A DNA stretch of 64,000 nucleotides from a virus: IMG/VR virus record IMGVR_UViG_3300032236_001850, positions 240,392 to 304,391 of that record. One strand, given 5' to 3'. How positions within the stretch are numbered: position 1 is the stretch's first letter; every line of letters starts with the position of its first letter. The position numbers and the translations under genes are program-made. Shown one piece after another: positions 1-7,994 of this stretch. Below the pieces are notes generated by a model. That model ran no database searches. It saw nothing but the letters and a program-made list of their open reading frames with translations, and was not told where the DNA came from.

Positions 1-1
1 T

Positions 2-646
2 AATAAAATAAATAGCAACATACTAGATAGAAAAAATGACATCATAGAAAATCTTCAGGATAATATACATGACGTATTCTCAGAAAATTTAAAATTGCTA
101 GAGATTGAAAGCTATAATAATTGGATAGATAACCTTGATCCGGCAATCATAGAGATGATGTCATCAAAACTAATCGGAGGTGAGGCTGTAACCTCACCTC
201 CTCAATTGTATAAAATATACAAATGTAACCAATTAAAAACAACATACGAGAAATTAAATTCATTTGAATATGATATAGCTATAAGAGTCAGACCAGATCT
301 TATATTTATGGAAACACCAGAAATGACCAATCTTGATAAGATAAATCACATAAATTTTGGAATAAAAGGAGCATATTGGCCAATGAGAATCTTTGATATA
401 TTTTTCTACTCAAATAATGATTCTATGAATAAGATATCAAATTCATGGCTATCAATTTTAGAGGATTCGAATAACCCAATCAATAATGAATTAGATCCAA
501 GAGATGCATGTAGCTTACTATACATAAACGCAATTAAGAATAATATAGGTGTTAACGATCTACAAAAAAGAATATGTGGGGTTTATAGGGGTGAGGGTTA
601 TGAACAATTTGTCAGAAGCATAGAATGGATGAACAATGGAAAATAG
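2..646 (+). CDS. Putative glycosyltransferase-like protein (5' end cut by window edge)
   Basis: The frame is open from base 2, so the gene starts upstream and only its last ~214 codons are present. A TTG at 95 lies in frame, but nothing marks it as the start. The visible part has a hydrophobic strand followed by the motif R-V-R-P-D-L, a pattern seen in some glycosyltransferase-like proteins of polysaccharide loci, then aromatic-rich sequence (YWPMRIFDIFFYS). No catalytic DXD can be assigned with certainty. The 3' end overlaps the next gene by 11 bases. The function is inferred mainly from its place at the head of a sugar-nucleotide and glycosyltransferase block. Confidence 0.5.
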   Translation, partial: NKINSNILDRKNDIIENLQDNIHDVFSENLKLLEIESYNNWIDNLDPAIIEMMSSKLIGGEAVTSPPQLYKIYKCNQLKTTYEKLNSFEYDIAIRVRPDLIFMETPEMTNLDKINHINFGIKGAYWPMRIFDIFFYSNNDSMNKISNSWLSILEDSNNPINNELDPRDACSLLYINAIKNNIGVNDLQKRICGVYRGEGYEQFVRSIEWMNNGK

Positions 647-2531
647 CATGAATATAATAATACCAGTTTGCGGGGAAGGAAAGAGATTCTCTGAAGAGAA
701 TTATGACCACCCAAAACCACTAGTTAGAGCTCTAGGAAAACAAATTATATTCTGGAATCTCCAGAATATAATAACAGATGTCAATGACACAATATTTATA
801 ATATACAGAAAAGAATTTGAGATTTATAATTTTGAATCGTTGCTTAATAACGAGTTTCCAAAATATAACTTTAAATATGTAAAAGTAGCAAATAATACTA
901 GGGGAGCTGCAGAAACAGTATTGTGCGCAATTGATATTATGGATGACGATGAGCTAGAAAGGCAAACTTTAATCCTTGATTCGGATAACATATACCAAAA
1001 AGATATAGTGGATGTAACTAGAAGATTGGGTGGAAATATAATTTTTTTTACTGTTGATAAAAACGAGCTACCTATATTTTCATATATAAAAACATCCAAT
1101 GATTCATCCGTTATCGATATAAGGGAGAAAGAAAAAATATCGGACAATGCCTGTACTGGTGCATACGCATTCACAAATTCTAAGATATTGAGAGAATATT
1201 CAATAGATCTAATAAAAAGTGGGGAAACCCAGAAAAAAGAATATTATATATCAAGCGTATATAAAAGCATGCTGGAGAATGGTGAGAATATAAAGTCAAT
1301 AGAATCTACCGATTTTGACTGTTTAGGTACACCAAATCAACTTAAAACATTTTCCTCAAGTTTCAATGACAAAATGCAGAAATGTAGATTTTGTTTCGAT
1401 CTTGATAACACTTTGGTAACATATCCGGAGAAAAGTGGTGATTATTCAACGGTCAAGCCGATTAAAAAAACAATAGATTTTCTAAATTTTTTACATTCAC
1501 TTGGACACACTATCATAATCCACACTGCTAGAAGAATGAAAACACATAAGGGAAATGTAGGAGCTGTACAAGCAGATATAGCGTCAATCACTCTTAAAAC
1601 ATTGGAAGACTTTGGAATAAATTATGATGAAATATATTTCGGTAAACCCTATGCAAATTTCTATATAGATGATCTTTCATTAAATCCATCCAGAGATCTA
1701 GAAAAAGGTACAGGATTCTATAACATACATCCAGAAACCAGAAGTCACAATAAAATAGAAATTCTTGAAAATTCAATAAAAAAATATTCCTCAAATATAT
1801 CAGGAGAAAAATACTTCTATCAAAATATACCCTCAGATGTAAAGAATTTTTTTCCATCAATATTAGACAGCGGTGAAAATTACATAACGATAGAAAAAAT
1901 AAAGGGTATACCATTATCTTTTATAAATTCTAATAAAACGTTAACTAAAGATATAATATTTTCAATATTGAATCACATAGAAGTCTTACATTCAGCAAAA
2001 AAATGTGAGGAAGAAATTGACATCTATGAAAACTATTCAAAAAAACTTAGAGAAAGAATTTTAAATTATGATACAAAAAAATTTAATAATTCAGAAAAGA
2101 TCATAAATCATAACTTAGAATATCTTGAAAATTACGAGAAAGAAAAAAGGGGAAGATTAAGTGTTATACACGGGGATCCAGTTTTTAGTAATATATTAAT
2201 AGACAATAATAATCAAATAAAATTCATAGATATGAGGGGTAAAATAGGTGATACACTAACAATATTTGGTGATTCATTATACGATTATTCCAAAATATAT
2301 CAATCTATCATAGGATATGATTTTATTCTCATGGATAAAGAAATAGATTCACCTTATATAGAAAGGAATAAAGAAATATTTTGCAGCTGGATACTGGAAA
2401 AATATAATGATGAGTGTATAACCATATTATCAGATATAAAAGAAATAACAAAAAGTCTAATATTATCACTGTTACCAATCCACGATAATGAAAAATGTAT
2501 CCATTATTATAAACTTATAGAAATGCTATGA
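636..2531 (+). CDS. Trifunctional sugar/alcohol-phosphate nucleotidyltransferase - HAD phosphatase - APH/choline-kinase-like fusion
   Basis: Three domains are visible in 631 residues. Residues ~5-245 are a nucleotidyltransferase: the N-terminal strand IIIPVCGEGKRF followed by HPKPLV matches the GxGxRF...KPL signature of sugar-phosphate nucleotidyltransferases. Residues ~246-370 are a HAD phosphatase: FDLDNTL is the catalytic DxD loop, followed by HTARRM and YIDDLS. Residues ~375-631 resemble aminoglycoside phosphotransferase/choline kinase: VIHGDPVFSNIL is the catalytic loop and FIDMRG the metal-binding step. Such a chain could phosphorylate and NDP-activate a small alcohol or sugar for glycan decoration; the substrate is unknown. 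A second ATG at 648 starts directly before the first strand and is an equally good start. Confidence 0.75.
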   Translation: MENSMNIIIPVCGEGKRFSEENYDHPKPLVRALGKQIIFWNLQNIITDVNDTIFIIYRKEFEIYNFESLLNNEFPKYNFKYVKVANNTRGAAETVLCAIDIMDDDELERQTLILDSDNIYQKDIVDVTRRLGGNIIFFTVDKNELPIFSYIKTSNDSSVIDIREKEKISDNACTGAYAFTNSKILREYSIDLIKSGETQKKEYYISSVYKSMLENGENIKSIESTDFDCLGTPNQLKTFSSSFNDKMQKCRFCFDLDNTLVTYPEKSGDYSTVKPIKKTIDFLNFLHSLGHTIIIHTARRMKTHKGNVGAVQADIASITLKTLEDFGINYDEIYFGKPYANFYIDDLSLNPSRDLEKGTGFYNIHPETRSHNKIEILENSIKKYSSNISGEKYFYQNIPSDVKNFFPSILDSGENYITIEKIKGIPLSFINSNKTLTKDIIFSILNHIEVLHSAKKCEEEIDIYENYSKKLRERILNYDTKKFNNSEKIINHNLEYLENYEKEKRGRLSVIHGDPVFSNILIDNNNQIKFIDMRGKIGDTLTIFGDSLYDYSKIYQSIIGYDFILMDKEIDSPYIERNKEIFCSWILEKYNDECITILSDIKEITKSLILSLLPIHDNEKCIHYYKLIEML

Positions 2532-3175
2532 TAAACAAAATATTCGAAAAAATATACTGCATTAATCTCGATAAAAGAACAGATCGATGGGAGAGATGTA
2601 AAAAAATATTTCAGGATAATAAAATAGAGGTTGAAAGAATATCAGCAATGGAAGGTGAATCCATACAACTTGATGTACCAAATGATTTAAAACCAGGGGA
2701 ACTTGGTTGTATGTTTTCACATCTTAATATTATCAAAAATGCAAAGGATAATGGAATAGAATCTGTGCTTATATTCGAGGATGATGTGGAATTTGCTGAA
2801 GATTTCAATAATCTATTCGAAGCATATATGAAACAAGTACCAGAAGATTGGCAACTTTTATATCTCGGAGGAAATCATTCTTTATGTAATATACATATGA
2901 GAACCGATGATATTCCACCAGTTCAGATTTCCGAAAATGTATATAAAATAAACAGAGCATTCTCATGTCATGCATATGCAGTTAGAAATAATATGTACGA
3001 GAGGTTAATAGAAAAAGCAAACCACGCATCATACAATCTTCCAATAGATGTATTATACTCCCAATTGCAGTATGATTCGAGATCCTATCTAATCAGACCG
3101 CATTTATGTTGGCAAAGAGAAGACTATTCAGATATACAAAAAGAAAATGTAAATTACGAATTTTTAAGATATTAA
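2528..3175 (+). CDS. Glycosyltransferase family 25 (LPS-type)
   Basis: This 215-residue protein matches GT25 (LPS beta-galactosyltransferase type) end to end: INLDKRTDRW near residues 12-21, GELGCMFSH at 57-65, and FEDDVEF with its acidic EDD at 84-86, the presumed metal/nucleotide-sugar site. Length is usual for the catalytic domain. It would add a sugar from a nucleotide sugar to a growing glycan in the host cytoplasm. Its ATG overlaps the stop of the preceding gene by 4 bases, indicating translational coupling. Donor and acceptor cannot be told from sequence. Confidence 0.85.
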   Translation: MINKIFEKIYCINLDKRTDRWERCKKIFQDNKIEVERISAMEGESIQLDVPNDLKPGELGCMFSHLNIIKNAKDNGIESVLIFEDDVEFAEDFNNLFEAYMKQVPEDWQLLYLGGNHSLCNIHMRTDDIPPVQISENVYKINRAFSCHAYAVRNNMYERLIEKANHASYNLPIDVLYSQLQYDSRSYLIRPHLCWQREDYSDIQKENVNYEFLRY

Positions 3176-3176
3176 A

Positions 3177-3986
3177 ATGTTTAGATTAAATATGAAATCG
3201 AGCGAATTCTCTACTGGTACATGTTCAACCGGGAACAGAGAACTGAATAAATTCACATGGGATTTCTTCTCGTCGGAAAACAACATCTCAGTATACCTAG
3301 ATTCCGATGCAAGAATGGGTATAGAGAATAAAAATGACGGAAAGATAAAATTTCTATGGACCATAGAATCGAGATGTTTTAATAATGGAACATTCGATTT
3401 CATCAAAAATAATATGAATGAGATATTAGAAACATATGAAATGATATTTACATATAATGATGAACTTCTAAAATATAGTGATAAATTCAAATGGATATTT
3501 GCTATGGGTTCATGGATAAAAAATCCAGAGATTCATAAAAAAACAAAGTTATTGTCCATGATAACATCAAACAAAATAGGAACCGAACAACAAATATACA
3601 GGTACAATTTTGCAATAAATAATATTGGGAAGTTTGATATTTATGGTAGAGGATTTAGAGAAATAGTAGACAAGGAAGAGGGACTAAACGATTATATGTT
3701 TTCCGTATGCATAGAAAATGATACCCTTGACACATATTTCACCGAAAAGATATTAGATTGCTTTGCAACTGGAACAATACCAGTATATAAGGGTACAAGA
3801 AATATAGTTAATCATTTCAATTCTGATGGAATTATATTTCTTGATGATATCGAATTATCAGAACTTACTCCAGATCTGTATAATTCGAAATTATCAGCAA
3901 TTGCGGACAACTTTGAAAGGGTTAAAAATTATATGTTACCAGAGAATTATATGTATGACGAATATCTAAAATTTTTTAACAAGTGA
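3177..3986 (+). CDS. Glycosyltransferase family 10 (alpha-1,3-fucosyltransferase type)
   Basis: Residues ~175-205 carry the hallmark of GT10 fucosyltransferases: an acidic/Asn pair (EN at 180-181), then YFTEK (187-191), then A-T-G-T-I-P-V-Y-K-G. This block binds GDP-fucose in known family members. The 269-residue length fits the catalytic domain without the membrane stem seen in eukaryotic enzymes. The same cluster encodes the two enzymes that convert GDP-mannose to GDP-L-fucose (5978-7902), so donor synthesis and transfer are encoded together. The acceptor is unknown. Confidence 0.82.
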   Translation: MFRLNMKSSEFSTGTCSTGNRELNKFTWDFFSSENNISVYLDSDARMGIENKNDGKIKFLWTIESRCFNNGTFDFIKNNMNEILETYEMIFTYNDELLKYSDKFKWIFAMGSWIKNPEIHKKTKLLSMITSNKIGTEQQIYRYNFAINNIGKFDIYGRGFREIVDKEEGLNDYMFSVCIENDTLDTYFTEKILDCFATGTIPVYKGTRNIVNHFNSDGIIFLDDIELSELTPDLYNSKLSAIADNFERVKNYMLPENYMYDEYLKFFNK

Positions 3987-4693
3987 AAAAATATCTTATA
4001 AATTATGCTGATCTTTCGCATACATTGGCACAAAAAAGAAATACAACATCCGGGTATGATGTGGGTGGATTTGATGAAATAATCGAATACAATAGAAACA
4101 GCATAGATCCAGTATTTTTAGAATCAAATAAAACAATATTCGACAGCTCAAGAGGTGCTGGATATTGGTTATGGAAATCCTATATAATAAATAAAACACT
4201 TGAATCGATGAGCGAGGAAGACGTATTGTTTTATTCGGATTCGGGTATAACATTCATAAATAATATAGATCCACTCATTGAGAAATTAAATAGATCAGAG
4301 AATGGAATATTGTTATTCGAACTGGAGGATTACCACACAAATAAAAAATGGACAAAGCGGGATACTTTTTACTACATGGGATGTGACTCAGCAGAATACT
4401 CAGACAGGACACAAATACTTGCAAGCTATATTATATTAAGAAAAAACAACTTCACAGTATCATTTATAAAAGAGTGGCTTAATTTCTCACAGGATTCTAG
4501 AATCATAACAGATTCACCGAATGAATGTGGACTACCAAACTACGAAGAATTCATAGATCATAGACACGATCAAAGTATATTAAGTCTACTCGGAAGAAAA
4601 TACCAAATAGATACACTTCCCGATATATCTCAATACGGAGAAGGAAGAAACACAATGAAGCAAATAATAGATCATAATAGAAATAGAGATTAA
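3983..4693 (+). CDS. Putative capsular-polysaccharide-type glycosyltransferase, family uncertain
   Basis: Starts with GTG overlapping the previous TGA by 4 bases. The protein (236 aa) has the motif RGAGYWLWKSYII near residue 54, then FYSDSG, which looks like the DxD-type acidic turn of a GT-A fold, and HRHDQSILSLL near the C-terminus, a common end motif of GT-A-like enzymes. Proteins with GxGYWLWKP-type motifs occur in capsule and O-antigen loci and in large phages, usually annotated as hypothetical or glycosyltransferase. The position between GT10 and GT2 genes supports the role; the sugar is unknown. Confidence 0.55.
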   Translation: MKKYLINYADLSHTLAQKRNTTSGYDVGGFDEIIEYNRNSIDPVFLESNKTIFDSSRGAGYWLWKSYIINKTLESMSEEDVLFYSDSGITFINNIDPLIEKLNRSENGILLFELEDYHTNKKWTKRDTFYYMGCDSAEYSDRTQILASYIILRKNNFTVSFIKEWLNFSQDSRIITDSPNECGLPNYEEFIDHRHDQSILSLLGRKYQIDTLPDISQYGEGRNTMKQIIDHNRNRD

Positions 4694-4695
4694 TC

Positions 4696-5397
4696 ATGAA
4701 AAAAATATCAATAGCTATACCAACATCAGGGTATAAGGGTAATGGTGATAAATATCTTGGAGATCTTCTGGAATCAATAAGAAAGCAAACATACAGGAAT
4801 TTCAACATAGTCATATCAGATCACTGTCAGGACTCATTAATAGAGAATAAGATTGCAGAGTTTAGTGACATGGAAATAATATATCATAAAAATCCAAATG
4901 ATATAGGAAATAGTCCATTAAATCTAAACAAAGCAATAGAACTCTGTGATGGTGAGATAATAAAAATAATGTTCCAGGATGATGTTTTTTTCTCAGAAAA
5001 TTCACTTGCTATCATATCGGAAAATCTAGGAAATTCTGAAAAAATGTGGCTTCTCAACGGGTGCAATCATATGGACGATGGTACAAATGTAACCTACGGT
5101 ACAATGGTACCCCGACATAACCCAAATTTATTAATGGGTGCAAATACAATAAGCTCACCGTCTGTATTATCAATTAGAAAAGAATGTGAAGTTAGATTCG
5201 ATGGAAACTTGACTTATTTTATGGATGTTGAATATTACTATGCAATGTGGGAAAAATACGGGGATCCTGTAATAATAGACGAAACACTTATAACAAATAG
5301 AAATAGTAACAACTCGATATCCGGATCGGTAAATGATTGGAGCGAAATATCAAACATTGAAAGAGAATATTGTCGTAAAAAATATAATAAACAATGA
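4696..5397 (+). CDS. Glycosyltransferase family 2
   Basis: The first 45 residues show the GT2 Rossmann start: ISIAIPTSG, then LGDLLESIRKQTYRNFNIVISDH (Q-T-Y-x-N-x-x-I-x-x-x-D), followed near residue 93 by FQDDVF, the metal-binding DD of GT-A enzymes. It is 233 residues long, the size of a bare catalytic domain with no membrane segment, so it is a cytoplasmic transferase. It lies 2 bases after the preceding gene and overlaps the next by 4 bases (ATGA), within one operon. Confidence 0.82.
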   Translation: MKKISIAIPTSGYKGNGDKYLGDLLESIRKQTYRNFNIVISDHCQDSLIENKIAEFSDMEIIYHKNPNDIGNSPLNLNKAIELCDGEIIKIMFQDDVFFSENSLAIISENLGNSEKMWLLNGCNHMDDGTNVTYGTMVPRHNPNLLMGANTISSPSVLSIRKECEVRFDGNLTYFMDVEYYYAMWEKYGDPVIIDETLITNRNSNNSISGSVNDWSEISNIEREYCRKKYNKQ

Positions 5398-5978
5398 TAA
5401 CTTTTGTAATTCCTAGTATAGGAAGGCCAACATTAAAAAGATCACTAGAATCTCTAATAAATCAGAAGAATAAAAACTGGAAGTGTATTGTTGGATTTGA
5501 TGGCATAGGAGAAGAATCTGTAGACAATAATTTATTAGTCGATGATCCAAGAATAAGTTATCTCTATTTCAATGAAAAGATTGGACAATCAGCAGAGCAT
5601 GGAAACGGTGGTATGGTTAGGAATAGAATAATGAGCCATGTTGATACTGAATGGATAGGGTTTCTTGACGATGATGATTGCTTATACGAAAACTATACAG
5701 AGGAGCTAGAGCTATGCAATCCTGATGATCTTGATTGTGTAGTTTTTAGAATGAGATATGAAAATAATCCATCAGTCGTATTACCACCTCCTGGAATGAA
5801 TATATTAGCACAAAATCTTGTTGGTATATCTTTTGCTGTTAGAAACGATTTCATAAAAAATAAAAACATCGAATTTATAAATTCCAACTCGGAGGATTTT
5901 AACTTTCTTTCCTCTGTATTAGCAAACGATGCAAGATTGAAAATATCTGAAAGTATAACATATTTAGTTTGTAGTTAA
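5394..5978 (+). CDS. Glycosyltransferase family 2 (short)
   Basis: A second GT2-type protein: TFVIPSIGRPTLKRSLESL at the N-terminus, WKCIVGFDG at the second strand, and FLDDDDCLYENY near residue 88 as the acidic DxD site. At 194 residues it is short and ends soon after the nucleotide-binding half, so the acceptor-binding part is reduced. It is coupled to both neighbours by ATGA and TAATG overlaps. The sequence is only distantly like the preceding GT2, so the two are probably not a recent duplicate. Confidence 0.72.
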   Translation: MITFVIPSIGRPTLKRSLESLINQKNKNWKCIVGFDGIGEESVDNNLLVDDPRISYLYFNEKIGQSAEHGNGGMVRNRIMSHVDTEWIGFLDDDDCLYENYTEELELCNPDDLDCVVFRMRYENNPSVVLPPPGMNILAQNLVGISFAVRNDFIKNKNIEFINSNSEDFNFLSSVLANDARLKISESITYLVCS

Positions 5979-6904
5979 TGAAAAAAATATTGGTAACAGG
6001 AGCTTATGGCTTAGTTGGATCACAGTTTACTGGGAACGAATACGAAAGAATTGGTTCGGGTGATCTGAATCTACTTAATCAAAAGTATATAGATGAACAT
6101 TTCAAACGGTCGGAAAAATTGGATGAATTACCGGAAGGTATAATTCACTGCGCAGCTAAAGTTGGCGGGATACAAGGTAATATGGAGGGACAGGGTAAAT
6201 TCTTTTATGAAAATATTTCAATGAATACTTCAATAATAGAATCAGCAAGGAAATTCGGCATAAAAAAATTCATTGCTTTCCTATCAACTTGCGTTTTTCC
6301 AGATGCGATTGAATATCCATTAACACCGGATAAAATACATCTTGGACCACCACATCCTTCTAACTACGCATATGCATATGCTAAAAGAATGGCAGAGGTA
6401 CAAATAAGAGCATATAGAGAACAATATGGTGTGAATTATTTTAGCGTAATTCCGTGTAACATATACGGACCTTCAGATAATTATAATCTTGAATCAGGTC
6501 ATGTTATACCAATGCTAATACACAAGATGTATCTTGCAAAAAAGAATAACACCGAATTTAAAGTTTGGGGATCAGGAACACCGCTAAGAGAATTCATATT
6601 CTCTGAGGATGTTGCAAGATTGACACGGTTGTTGTATGACAATTACGAAGGATCAGATCCAGTAATACTTTCAACATCAGAGGAAATATCAATAGGATCC
6701 GTTGTTGAAATCATTGCAGAGATAATGGAATATGATGGTGAGATTATATTTGATAAAACCAAACCAGATGGGCAATACAGAAAGCCAAGTGATAATTCAG
6801 TGATAAAGGAATTATTTCCAAATTTTGAATTTACTCCAATCAGGAAGGGATTGAAAAAATCGATCGATTGGTTTAATGAAAACTATCCAAAAGTTAGACT
6901 ATAA
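5978..6904 (+). CDS. fcl: GDP-L-fucose synthase (epimerase/reductase)
   Basis: An extended short-chain dehydrogenase/reductase of 308 residues. Residues 1-15 hold the NADP-binding glycine motif (ILVTGAYGLVGS), and the catalytic Ser-Tyr-Lys set is visible as LSTCVFP and Y-x-x-x-K in NYAYAYAKRM. The HLGPPHPSN stretch is typical of Fcl/WcaG. It converts GDP-4-keto-6-deoxy-D-mannose to GDP-L-fucose with NADPH. It lies 5 bases upstream of the dehydratase gene that makes its substrate, forming a complete two-step pathway from GDP-mannose. Confidence 0.9.
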   Translation: MKKILVTGAYGLVGSQFTGNEYERIGSGDLNLLNQKYIDEHFKRSEKLDELPEGIIHCAAKVGGIQGNMEGQGKFFYENISMNTSIIESARKFGIKKFIAFLSTCVFPDAIEYPLTPDKIHLGPPHPSNYAYAYAKRMAEVQIRAYREQYGVNYFSVIPCNIYGPSDNYNLESGHVIPMLIHKMYLAKKNNTEFKVWGSGTPLREFIFSEDVARLTRLLYDNYEGSDPVILSTSEEISIGSVVEIIAEIMEYDGEIIFDKTKPDGQYRKPSDNSVIKELFPNFEFTPIRKGLKKSIDWFNENYPKVRL

Positions 6905-6909
6905 TAAAG

Positions 6910-7902
6910 ATGGAAAATAAAAAAAGAGCACTTATAACGGGAATCAATGGCCAGGATGGAAGTTATCTTGCCGAATTCCTAATTTCAAGGGGATATGAGG
7001 TATTTGGAACAATAAAAAGAAACTCAGTTGCGGAGAATCAAACTGTAAGATTGGATTCAATATATGACAAAATAAAAGATAATCTAATATACGCAGATCT
7101 TCTTGACGTGCCGTCATTATTACATGCACTAAAAATATCAGATCCACAGGAAGTCTATAACCTAGCTGCACAGTCACACGTAAGAATATCCTTCGATCAA
7201 CCAGTCTATACAGCACAAGCAACAGGTATAGGTACATTAAATCTACTGGAGGCAATAAGATTACACAATCCAAAAATAAAGGTGTATCAGGCATCATCTT
7301 CGGAAATGTTTGGAAATTCTATAGATGATGACGGCTATCAAAGGGAGACAACCCCAATGAATCCAGTTTCTCCGTACGGATGCGCGAAGGTCTTCTCGTA
7401 TAATATTTGTAGGAACTACAGGAATTCTTACGACATGTTCATAAGTAACGGTATCCTGTTCAATCACGAATCACCTCGTAGAGGCACAAATTTTGTCACT
7501 AACAAGGTTGTAAAGACCGCGGTGAGGATTTATATGGGATTGGAAAAAAAGCTTGTCTTAGGCAATCTAAATGCGACGAGAGATTGGGGACATGCAAAAG
7601 ATTATGTGGAAGCAATGTGGATGATGTTACAGCAGGAAAAATCTGGAGATTATGTTTGTTCAACTGGCGTCTCGCATTCAGTGCAAGATCTTGTTGAGTA
7701 TGTTTTTGGAAAGCTTGGTCTAGATTGGAAACAATTCACTGAAACAGATCCCAAGTTTTTAAGACCAGAAGAACTGGAGGATCTTAAAGGTGATTCTACT
7801 AAACTTATAAAAGAAACTGGATGGCAACCTAGATACACATTCGAATCAATGTTGGATGAAATGATAGAATATTGGTTAGATTATTATATGATTCCACAGT
7901 AA
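6910..7902 (+). CDS. gmd: GDP-mannose 4,6-dehydratase
   Basis: Extended SDR protein of 330 residues, full length for Gmd. The N-terminus has ALITGINGQDGSYLAEFL, the Gmd form of the NADP-binding loop; VYNLAAQSHV, YQASSSEMFG (catalytic Ser/Thr-Glu region) and PYGCAKVF (Tyr-x-x-x-Lys) follow, then FNHESPRRG, the GDP-mannose-binding block. It forms GDP-4-keto-6-deoxymannose, which feeds the upstream fucose synthase. It is the last gene of the glycan operon and is followed by a strong terminator. Confidence 0.93.
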   Translation: MENKKRALITGINGQDGSYLAEFLISRGYEVFGTIKRNSVAENQTVRLDSIYDKIKDNLIYADLLDVPSLLHALKISDPQEVYNLAAQSHVRISFDQPVYTAQATGIGTLNLLEAIRLHNPKIKVYQASSSEMFGNSIDDDGYQRETTPMNPVSPYGCAKVFSYNICRNYRNSYDMFISNGILFNHESPRRGTNFVTNKVVKTAVRIYMGLEKKLVLGNLNATRDWGHAKDYVEAMWMMLQQEKSGDYVCSTGVSHSVQDLVEYVFGKLGLDWKQFTETDPKFLRPEELEDLKGDSTKLIKETGWQPRYTFESMLDEMIEYWLDYYMIPQ

Positions 7903-7925
7903 AGGTAAAAATATCAGAAGCTAAC

Positions 7926-7959
7926 AAAAACCATAACATATTACGTTATGGTTTTTTTT
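7926..7959 (+). terminator. Rho-independent terminator after the glycan operon
   Basis: A 12-bp stem (AAAAACCATAAC / GTTATGGTTTTT) with a 7-base loop runs into a T tract. It ends the glycan operon and is followed 3 bases later by a GATATATA promoter box. Confidence 0.85.
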
Positions 7960-7962
7960 GTT

Positions 7963-7970
7963 GATATATA
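7963..7970 (+). promoter_or_regulatory. Putative late promoter box GATATATA
   Basis: GATATATA lies between a terminator and the ATG at 7995 (24 bases between). The same box precedes many virion genes here and resembles the T4 late box TATAAATA read by gp55. Confidence 0.6.
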
Positions 7971-7994
7971 CATTAAAAATTATACGTCATAAAT

